Positions 35,598 through 44,530 of a DNA stretch of 64,000 bases are shown in pieces. The stretch is from Austropuccinia psidii. Its lineage: Eukaryota; Basidiomycota; Pucciniomycetes; Pucciniales; Sphaerophragmiaceae. A program made the translations under genes and the position numbers. The notes beneath the pieces are model-generated. The model was not told where the DNA came from and did no database searches. It saw only the letters and a program-made list of their open reading frames with translations. Position 1 is the first letter of the stretch; every line of letters starts with the position of its first letter. The DNA lies in NCBI GenBank assembly GCA_023105745.1, contig JALGQZ010000013.1, forward strand, positions 18,513,105 to 18,577,104, given 5' to 3'.

Positions 35598-38500
35598 AAG
35601 ACACAGGAAAGATTCATTACCAAGACTATTTAATGAAACTCAACAGGAGGGAGGAGTCAAAAGTTTGTCCCAATACAGAAAGTTTATTGGGGAATATGAC
35701 GTAATTTCAAAATATCTGCTGAAGTATGGGTATATCAAAAAGGAAAATGATTATCATGAAGATGTCTTTGATTCCTTATCACCAGAAATTAGAAGTAGTG
35801 TTACTAAAGAAATGATCAAAGACAGGACCATGGTTCAAGAAAGGGATGGAGGATATATCTTACCTGAGATGGATATCCTCAGAAATTATATTGAGGCAGA
35901 ATTGGAGGCAGCAGTAGTTATTAAAGGGAAATCACAATTATCAAAGTCAGATGAAATAAAAAGCAAAAAGAAAACCAGATTTGAAGATGAAAGCTGGGAG
36001 GAGGTTATCAAACAAATGAAAGATATTACAAAGAAAATAAAGAATCCACAAGCTCAAGAGGCTCATGTTAATGAAGCACCAAAAGAAGTAAATCCAATGA
36101 AGGATGTTTTGGACCAGCTTTAAGAACTATCAGAGGCTGTTAATCCACCAAAGAAGGTCTGGAAGGATAAATCAAATACACAAGGATCAGGCTTAGCAAC
36201 AAATGCACAGCCATTCAGACCAAGAAATACCCAGGAACCTTTACCTGCAAATTATCAACATTATGTTACAGCACAACTGTATCCAAGACCACCCTTAAGG
36301 TGCTATTACTGTTTTGAAAATGGTCATTCATTGACAAGATGCAGCTATCTGGCAGAAGATATGGAAAAAAGAATTGTCAGTAGGCAAGGATTAAATTTCC
36401 TTTACCCTAATTTCCAAAGAGTACCCTCAGAAGGAACCAAATCTCCAAAGGATTTAGTCAGGGAATTTGATAAGGAACAAAAAGAAATTTCAAACAAGAT
36501 AATTGAAAAGGAAAAGCCTTTAGCAAGACCAGAAGATCAAAAGATAGTTGAGCTGAAAAAGGAAGAAAAAGAAGTTTCAATTGCTCAAGTAGAAGACTGG
36601 GGTAATTGGGAACCACCAACAGTATCTTCACCCACTGAGATGTTTGAAACACATGCAACTCTCAGACAGACAAAGCAAAGATTGGCTAATCAAGAAAGCC
36701 AAAATAGAGAAGATTCTCAAAGTAAAAAGCCTATACTACCAGGAACCTATCATGAGGATGAGGCTGAAGAGGAGATGAAGATGATTGTTCAAACCAAATA
36801 TAAAGATAAACATACAAAAAGAGATGAAACATTTGAAGGAAGTGAAAGTAAAGAAAAAGAGAATGTTGAGGAGGAAAGTGACAAGCTAAATAAAAAGATG
36901 GTTCACCACAAAACTGAAAAGAAAGAATTCATAAAGGATAAGAAAGAATTAAAGCCAAAATTAGCAATTGAAAATGTAATAAAGAAAATCTTGGAACAGA
37001 AAATTAACTTAACCTTGGAAGAAATATTATCAGTTTCACCAACCTTCATTCACAGGCTTCAAGGGATTTCTCTTGAAGAAAAGGAAGCTATCAAATCAGT
37101 GAGCACTTTGGACATTAAAGAAGATGTTATTTCTATAAAAATTAAAGACTTTGAAAAACCAAGACTTCATTATGCCTGTCCACTTGGGTTTATGCAAGCA
37201 TTTGTTGGAAAAGAAGAATATCCAGTAATGGCACTGGTAGATACAGGATCAGAGCTCAACATAATCACTGAAGATGCAGCAATAAAAGCCTCTCTTCCAA
37301 ACAGAAAGCTCAACATGAATTTAAGAGGAATTGGAGGACATACAACATCATTAATTGGATTGGCTGAATTCACACAAGTACTATTGCCTTCTGGAGAAGA
37401 AAAAGAAATTCATTTCTTCATTGCCAAGGGAGCAGTACATACAGTCCTAGGAAGGCCCTTCTTGGCAGACAATAACATTAGATTGGACTTTTCACAGAAA
37501 CAAGGTGAAATATTTAGCTATCAAGAAGCAGATGGTAGAAGATTATGTATGCCAATATGCAAGCCCCATATGTTAGGATGGCAAACAGGACCACCAAGAG
37601 GAATGGAGCTTTGTTCAATGGGAAAAATAAAGGATTGGTTTAACAAAGTAAAATTAAAGGAAGCTGAAGATAAATCTAAAATAAAAAGCATTTTCAAAAC
37701 AGCTAAAAACAAAGAATATCAAAAGATCAAGTCTATGGAATGTAATTTAGATGAAAGACTATCCATAATGGATAGGGGAATAACAAATGAACCTCAGGAG
37801 GAAGTGGAAGGAGACCAAGAGGTAGAAACACAAGAGCCAGAACAAGGACCATCCACAGAAGCACTATCAAGCCAAATCACACCAGAAGAGCCAAAGTCAT
37901 TAGCCTGGTACTTAGACAAGGCAATAAAAGAAAACAAGGAATGGGCAACCTTTGATCCCAAAAAGTGGGAGGAATGGATCAACAGAAATCTACCAACTTC
38001 AAGTGAATATGATGATTATATAGAAAACAGAAACCCTCAAGTAAACAACTTAAGCTTAAGCCCATGCCCTGACTTCTGGAAAATGGATGATGAACTTGAA
38101 AACAACAAGAGTTATATATGGAAAAAAGATGAAAAATCAAATTGGTATATGGAAGAAGTCAATGAAGCAGACAGAAAGGAAAATGAAGTAACCTATAAAC
38201 CAATTGACACCAATGGTATGTTATATCAGGTTTTGGTTAATGGCTCAGAAATCATAGAAGTACCACCAATACATAGTAGAAAAAGTCTGTTTGACATATT
38301 TTCCAAGCAAAAATCCCCACAAGATATGGAAATTGAAATCAAACCAGAAATTAAGAATTATCAATACTGTGAAGACTCATTCGAAGATCTCAGAAATAAA
38401 ATCATTGACTGTTTCAAAGATGAAGAATTTATTAAGGAATACAATAAAGAAGAATCTAATCAAACTTATGAATTCCAAATACATGAAATTTCTCAAGATC

Positions 38501-38637
38501 CTCCAAAGAAGAAACTAAAGCACTCTCATGCTTATGAAAATCTTTGGGAGGCCTACAATAATCATGACTCTTTAAAAAAAATTAAACCAAGATTATCTTC
38601 AGATTCAAAGCCAGAAGCAAATTTGATAGACGTTTAA
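35598..38637 (+). pseudogene. Gag-protease of DUF4100-type retroelement, main part
   Basis: It continues the split frame. One in-frame TAA (36121-36123) separates the capsid part (SQYRKFIGEYDVISKYLLK, KKKTRFEDESWEEV) from the rest. Then come a zinc knuckle CYYCFENGHSLTRC (CX2CX4HX4C, about 36302-36343) and a charged Lys/Glu-rich stretch with a DUF4100-like region (36720-37000). Next is a retropepsin: LHYACPLGFMQAFVGKEEYP, VMALVDTGSELNIITEDA with DTG near 37240, and VHTVLGRPFLADNN near 37437. A long acidic C-terminal region ends SDSKPEANLIDV. No reverse transcriptase, RNase H or integrase follows. Without the LTR and the one stop, the product would be about 1235 residues. It may serve in trans with another element's Pol. 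Confidence 0.8.
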
Positions 38638-38646
38638 GTCTCACCA

Positions 38647-39270
38647 TTGCAAAAGGATCTCATGAACACTATTCTGTCATGTGATTTAAACCCAAGAAGC
38701 CCATGGAGAATTGATAAAGACAAGGAAATGGACTTGGATAAAGAAAGTTTCTTGAAGTATTATGATGAAATGTCTTACTGGCAACTTCCAAAACCTGAAG
38801 AAGAGCCAGATTTCATAATTCTTCCCTACATTGAATTCAAAGATATATACTTTGAGGGTCCATCAAGAATAAAAGGAGGAAAATGGTTGAAGAATCTTCC
38901 AGGATATGACCTGTCAAAATTAGACTTCATGGAGCTCTTGAATGAGGAAGGAATTAGGGGTAATTTGGAAAACCAGTATTGGGAGGAAGATTTTTCCTTT
39001 GATGAACAAACAAGGAAGGCTCTTTATGATTGTAGAATTTGGCCACAAGAAGACTTCAATTTGCATAATATGGAGCTTCTTGGTGGAAATCCTTTCTGGG
39101 AAGAGTATGGATACCTCTTTATACACAAAGAAGAAGGATTCATAAGAAATTGGAAAGGTAATACCCTAGAAGAAAGGAAGAAAGGAAGGAAAATACTGGG
39201 AGAAATAGCCAAGGATATATGTGTGAATAGAATTATTCAGAAAAAAGAAAATGGAAAATGGCTTTCATGA
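38647..39270 (+). CDS. Accessory ORF downstream of Gag-protease
   Basis: 207 codons counted from TTG; the first ATG is at 38677 region (MNTILSC). It lies in the same frame as Gag-protease, separated only by the TAA at 38635-38637, so read-through or reinitiation is possible. It is acidic and aromatic-rich, with LPYIEFKDIYFEGPSR, NLPGYDLSKLDFMELLNEEG, IRGNLENQYWEEDF and EEYGYLFIHKEEGFIRNW. It shares PYIEF, LPG-DLSKL-F and GNL-N-YW-E with the broken ORF at 40322-41007, so the two are paralogues. No known domain, no signal peptide and no membrane segment. Function unknown; the position suggests an element-encoded accessory protein. The frame is intact over its length. Confidence 0.65.
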   Translation: MQKDLMNTILSCDLNPRSPWRIDKDKEMDLDKESFLKYYDEMSYWQLPKPEEEPDFIILPYIEFKDIYFEGPSRIKGGKWLKNLPGYDLSKLDFMELLNEEGIRGNLENQYWEEDFSFDEQTRKALYDCRIWPQEDFNLHNMELLGGNPFWEEYGYLFIHKEEGFIRNWKGNTLEERKKGRKILGEIAKDICVNRIIQKKENGKWLS

Positions 39271-39712
39271 ATTGAATATATTTTTCTGCACATGTAAAAA
39301 AAAGTTAAAAAAAAAAAAAACTTAAAAAAAAACTTGAAAAAAAAAATTATTAAAATTAATAAAGGTATAAACTCAAAAAAAAAAAAAATTAAAAAAAAAA
39401 AAAAATTAAAAAAAATATAAAAAAAAAAAAATTAATTAAAAAAAAATATATATACATGAATGATGATTTGGGTATGAAAGAGTTTTAACTGTAAAAGTAT
39501 CATAATGCTATGTTTAAATTAAAAAATAGGGGGTGGGTGTCTGTTTCTTATTCCACCTCTAATGGTTTATGTTTTTGGGATGAAATCTTTGGGAATTTCA
39601 ATATCAATTTCTATTCAATTTTAATATCAATATCATTAATTTCAAGACCTTTTAAAAAAACAGAAAAAATTGATAAGATCATAATATTTAATAAAATTAT
39701 CAAAAAATCAAG
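39271..39712 (+). other. A-rich tract and G-rich module
   Basis: 39296-39455 consists of long A runs broken by TTAA and CTT. 39500-39590 reads GTAAAAGTATCATAATGC, then AAAAAATAGGGGGTGGGTGT and CCACCTCTAATGG. A related block follows the second accessory ORF (41445-41540). Noncoding. Confidence 0.5.
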
Positions 39713-40009
39713 ATGCCAAAGCTTGGATGTTATGGGGATGAATTGTTGGAGGATGAAGAGATTTTGGATCAAAGGCAATTGAAGAAGCAATATGAAGAAT
39801 TCATTTTTGAGTATGAATATGAATTTCAAGAATGTCAGTCATCAAGTCACCAATCAAGAGAAGAAGAGGAAAAATTGGGAGAAATAAGGTTGTTATTGGA
39901 GGAACTTAGAGTTTTGAATGAAAAACTAGCTTATTATAGAAATTACTTACCATCAATGAGTAAAGTACAGCTGAAGCCAATTCTGAAAACCTCCAGCTCA
40001 CATATTTAA
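39713..40009 (+). CDS. Small acidic coiled-coil ORF, unknown function
   Basis: 98 codons from an ATG (MPKLGCYGDELLEDEEILDQ). It is rich in Glu and Leu, with heptad-like EEKLGEIRLLLEELRVLNEK suggesting a short coiled coil, and a basic C-terminal tail. It lies between the two accessory paralogues. No known domain. It may be a real element gene or an open stretch in Glu/Lys-biased sequence; the strong amino-acid bias matches its neighbours and favours the former. Confidence 0.45.
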   Translation: MPKLGCYGDELLEDEEILDQRQLKKQYEEFIFEYEYEFQECQSSSHQSREEEEKLGEIRLLLEELRVLNEKLAYYRNYLPSMSKVQLKPILKTSSSHI

Positions 40010-40071
40010 AAAACAAGGAAGAGAAGAAAATCAGTAAGATTCAATTTAAATAATCAAGTCCAATATTTTTG

Positions 40072-40183
40072 GAAGTGACTTCCTGCCTTATCAAAGAGGA
40101 CCCAAATATTTCTCACTTTATCACTTAAAACTTCAGTTGATTCAAGTTTTTGGCAGTGACTTCCTGCCTTATCAAAGAGGATT
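40072..40183. repeat. Direct repeat AGTGACTTCCTGCCTTATCA
   Basis: AGTGACTTCCTGCCTTATCA followed by AAGAGGA occurs at about 40074 and again at about 40157, 83 bases apart, after TTTTTGGA or TTTTTGGC. Noncoding; role unknown. Confidence 0.7.
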
Positions 40184-40321
40184 AATTCTTTAAGAAATAT
40201 TTTACTTAGATTATTTATTTCATTCACCTTTACCAAGAAGCTATTATAATTATTCATATTTTTTTTAACATCAAGAAACCATTAGCAATTTTTTTTATCA
40301 TATTTTATAGTTATAATCATC

Positions 40322-41007
40322 ATGTATGAAACTAATGAAGCAGAAAATACCATCTGTATCTATTGGCCACACTCAGAAACAAATGAAGAAAGCCAAGACC
40401 TTGGGATTAATCATCATTTTCAAGGACTTAACAATGAAGACAAAAGATGGGGCTTACCAATTATTAAGTACTTCAAGATACCAATTATTCAAAGTATCCC
40501 CTTTATTGAATTTGAAGATTTATTTGGAAATGAAGATATTACTCAAGAACCCCTGCAGATGCCTATTTAAGCCAGCTTCCTGGATCAAACCTTTCAAAAC
40601 TAGAATTTTTGGATATACTTAATTATGATGGAATTAAAGGAAATCTCAATAATGACTATTGGAATGAAATTTTCTATATGGATTCAGATATAAGGAGTAG
40701 TCTTTACTGGGGAACAATACAAGCTCAGAGAGGGTTTTGTCTTGAAGAATATCAAATTGAGGGTAGAAGTATTAAATGGAGAGGGGACTGCTATATTATT
40801 GAAGAGGGACTGGATTTTGATTTAGAGGATAAAGTCTTACAGTTAATAATTATAATGAAGAATCACCAGTTTTGTATGAAAAAAGAAGAATGGAATAAGT
40901 TATGGAAAGAAATTGTCAGCAGCAAGATTGAAATGAAAATGAAGAAGAATCAAGATTATTTCAAGAAAATTATTCTTCAGAAAATTAAAGGCCCAGCATG
41001 GCCTTAA
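40322..41007 (+). pseudogene. Second accessory ORF, frameshifted paralogue
   Basis: ATG at 40322 (MYETNEAENTICIYWPH). The first 82 codons end at 40570, but homology to the ORF at 38647 continues in the -1 frame (LPGSNLSKLEFLDILNYDG, then IKGNLNNDYWNEIFYMDS) to 41007. One frameshift near 40555-40575 therefore breaks it. The shared blocks (IPFIEFEDL, LPG--LSKL-F, GNLNNDYW) define the family. The C-terminus is lysine-rich and ends KGPAWP. Duplication inside the element probably produced it. Confidence 0.6.
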
Positions 41008-41155
41008 ACTGCAATTCAACTATTTAGTTTCTGCTTCTCTTATTCTATTTTAAATTAAGATATCCAAAAAAAAAGAAGAAAAAGAAAAAAGCAGAAAATA
41101 TCAACAAATGCAAGGACCAATGATACATGATGGCCCAGCATGGCCTTAAACTGCA
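40990..41155. repeat. GGCC-hairpin repeats followed by TTAAACTGC
   Basis: GGCCCAGCATGGCCTTAAAC occurs at 40990 and 41132. GGCC...GGCC forms a 4-bp stem around a 6-base loop. The first overlaps the 3' end of the frameshifted accessory ORF. Related hairpins with GGTC/GACC or AGTC/GACT stems occur at 62749-63560. Confidence 0.6.
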
Positions 41156-42147
41156 AATTTAATTTCTGAATTTTATGTAATAATATCAAAAAAAAACATA
41201 AATAAATAAATAAATAAATAAATATATATATATATAAAATCTATTCATAATCAATAAATCAATCAAAAAAAAATCTATAAATAACTCACATGAAACAATA
41301 AAAATCAATATTTGATATGGAACTTGGAAGGGATAGTTGTGGTTAAGATATTTCAATTGACATAAAAAAAAAGTTACAGTAATAAAAAAAAAGAGCTGGG
41401 TATCAAATTCATCTAGAAAGAATGCTTTAGTTTTTTTTATTCTGTAATAGTATCAGTAGTTTTTCATACTTGAAAAATAGGGGTGGTTAACTATTTCTTG
41501 TACCTCCCAAAGCACAAGTGGTTATAAGTTTTGGGGAAAGTGGGACTTTAATAATTAAACATCAGTTTATAGCTCTAATCAATGAAAAAATCAATTTCAG
41601 TTATTTTACCTTAATAAGGAATTATCAATTTACTATTTAATGATAGCTTATTTTCCATTAATAAAATACTTAGATATCTCTTGAATTATAAATTTCATAA
41701 ATAATTACCTTTCATATGGTCAAAAATAAAAAAATCACTTATCATTGCACTTCTTCAAAAGAAGATCATTGTTGTTAAAAAAAAAAATCAAGTTTCAATT
41801 TCAAAATATAATTCAACAAAATAATCTGAAAAGAAGGAATATTTAATCAGTATTATTATGATAAAATTAAGAAAAGCTTTATTAACTTACTAATACAAGA
41901 GGATATGTTTGATATAAAAAACTTGAATATCTTTTCACTACAAGAAGACTAGACATTTCAGAAGGAAGAAAAAAGCCACTTATCAGTTATGTATAGTATC
42001 AATCTTCAAGAGAAATTAGAAAGAAACTTATCTTAACATTCTAGAACCAAATAAATCAGGAAGCCAGAATTGAAATTATTGAGCTGAACTACCCAATACA
42101 GATACATTCTACACACATACACACAGCATGCACACACACAGCACATA
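41156..42147. other. AT-rich noncoding sequence before Gypsy-2
   Basis: It holds an AAAT/AT microsatellite (41195-41235), the second G-rich module (about 41445-41540) and a CA-rich stretch (42105-42147, ACACACATACACACAG). I see no gene. The sequence resumes at 61671 after the Gypsy-2 insertion. Confidence 0.5.
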
Positions 42148-43834
42148 TGTCACAATCACGAGTTTTGGCCCTCCTCCTTGATGGCTGCGGCAATCCAACC
42201 TGGAGCCGAGATGGGGCCAATTGGTCACGTCATGTCATTTATGGTCAATTGGCCCCCTTGGGTGTTTTATGGTTTTTACGCCATAGCCCCTCTCAACCAT
42301 CATTTATGGCCTCAGGCCATATCCTGCCTTCATTGGCCTTCTTGGCCAATTTCCACCTCACCAACCCCCAGGCCTTCATCTTTTATTTTGGGCCTGGGGG
42401 GGGTCCTTTTATCTTCCAGGGGGTTCTGGACCCCCTAGCCATCATCATTGGCCCCTGGCCAACCCCTTTCATTATGGGGGTTTTGGCCTAAATGGCCTTT
42501 TTGGGCCATTTAGGCCCCCTATGGCTTCTACGGTCCGTACGGACCGTGGGCCGCAGTCCGCGGTCCATAGGCCAATTAGGCCCCTTTTGGCCTAATCCAA
42601 TGAGGCCAGCCACCTAGGCCCCAAGGCCAGGTGGGTCCCAAACCACAATTGGGCCCACCTGAGCCAATTTTGGCCATGACTTCCTTGGACCCAAAAATGA
42701 CCAAATCCCTCTTGGACACCCTTTTTGGCCATAAATCCCGTAGGACCCAATTTTGGCCATGGACCACCATGGCCTCTGGCAACCACCAGAGGCCACCAGA
42801 TCAGCTCAGCAAGCCTTCCCCTCAACTTAAGGGGAATTCTTTCCTTTCCTTCATGCACTCCGTACTCAAGATTGCAGGTGTGGTGCATATATGGTATTAT
42901 ATACCATTATGCACCATTTTTACTCAGCAATCCAATGGTGACGTTTTCAGGACCCAATTCCACCTTTCCATTTCAAGGTCCATAACTCCAACGCCCATTT
43001 CGAAGGAGGACTTTTCAGCTCATCAGTCTGGCAATCCATGGCAGCAATTCAGAAGATCATTCAAGGATCCCAACCACCTGTACCTGCAGGAGTTGGGTTG
43101 GTACAATTCATTCAGGATTATTCTAAGGTCAATTCTCAAGAGGTATTACATCATTTAAATCAGTTGTCAAGACATCAAGTATTAAATACTCCTTGGACAA
43201 CCCAATTCATCCGTACAGGCCTTATTCAATCAACCTGTATGGCCTTGGCCCAATTGGGCCATTTCTTATTCCACTGTGTGAATTCCATTACACAGTTCAA
43301 ATTTCAAGATGGCCAGAACTGTATTTCTTGATTTGGACAATACAGTCATTGATCCACCTTCCAGGATCAATCTTTCAGCTTTTCACATATACCGGCCACC
43401 TTTCATCACCTGGGGACTTTTTCCCCAGTTAATTAATATATTGGATTTATTTTTATCCTTATTTTCTTTTACATTATTAAAGTTAATACTGATAATCTTA
43501 AGTCAGTCATTAGCACCCTTTTCTCTTTTCTTTCCTCGCCTGTCAGTGGATATTGGTGGTCATATCCTTTTACTAATTCCATTGTTTTTTCTAGCAGGTT
43601 GAAACAGTGAATTGAGGATTCACTTGGTTGGCTTCTTGGCCTTGGCTTTCTCTTATTTTTGGCCTTTGACTTCCTTCTTATTATTCTTTGTTCTTTGGCA
43701 TACTTGTCCTTTCTTTTATTCCTGCTTAAGAAATATATTCCATAAGATTTCTTATCATCTTTTGGAGCCCTCCAAGTGAGTTCTTGATTCCTGAGTGCCA
43801 GGCCACTCTTGCTTCCATAAGAGCCCCTGTGACA
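42148..43834 (+). repeat. Gypsy-2 5' LTR (long subfamily)
   Basis: 1687 bp from TGTCACAATCACGAG to GCCCCTGTGACA. The first 700 bases are GC-rich with GGCC-type inverted repeats (42485-42516, 42530-42547). TCACATATACC at 43383 is TATA-like. GTTAATTAATATA at 43428-43440 pairs with the primer site at 43836-43848. It contains the intact (empty) version of the site where Gypsy-1 entered the 3' LTR. Confidence 0.95.
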
Positions 43835-44530
43835 TTATATTAATTAACTCATAATTTCTTTTCATTCTATCCATTCATTCTTCATCAATTTCATTCATTG
43901 AAATTATGACTCTTTAATGCTTATGAAAATTAATGATTCTCCGTCACCTCTCAATTTTCTCTCATTCATTTCTTCACTCTAAAAATTGAAAGCTGACCCA
44001 ATTTTTATCTTCTGTATCTTTCCAATCTCATTTTTCATTATCATCAATCTTACTCTTATCCGTAATTCAGACGTTTTTATCTTTGATTCTCAGTTTATTC
44101 ATCAGATTATTCAGACACGTTCTTCATATCAGGATTCATTTTGATTTATTCCTCAAGAATTTTGATTTTTGGAAGAATTCACTTGAAATTGATTTGATTG
44201 ACCGATTTGACATAATTGAAATTGACATCAAGATAATTGATTGACCTGAAGATTTTATTGATTTGCTGATTATTCACATCAAGAATTCATTTTGATTGAT
44301 TGATTTCTGCAAGATTTTTGATTTGATTTGATTGTGATTGATTTTGATTCATTGATTTACTTCAAGACATTGATTTGAGTTTGACTTCAAGACCTCATTT
44401 GATTTTGATTATTGACGTACTTGAAGATTTTCACTTGATTCATTTATTTCCTCAAGATTTAATTGTTGATTCTTTACTTCAAGATAATTTTGAATTTCCT
44501 TTCATTTATTTGATTTATTATTCCTGAATC
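43835..44530 (+). other. Gypsy-2 leader with self-complementary primer site
   Basis: Pyrimidine-rich leader with many TTGATT and TCAAGA units and no ORF. TATATTAATTAAC at 43836-43848, one base after the LTR, is complementary to 43428-43440. No tRNA-like primer site is seen. Confidence 0.75.

Noticed and set aside
39296..39455. A-runs taken as a poly(A) tail of a processed retrocopy
   Set aside because: The runs are interrupted and repeated, with no target duplication or upstream gene-like copy; better described as low-complexity sequence.
42631..43158. 175-codon ORF in the Gypsy-2 LTR (also 50897-51286)
   Set aside because: Found in both LTRs because they are copies. Overlapping open frames on both strands point to GC-rich composition rather than a gene.
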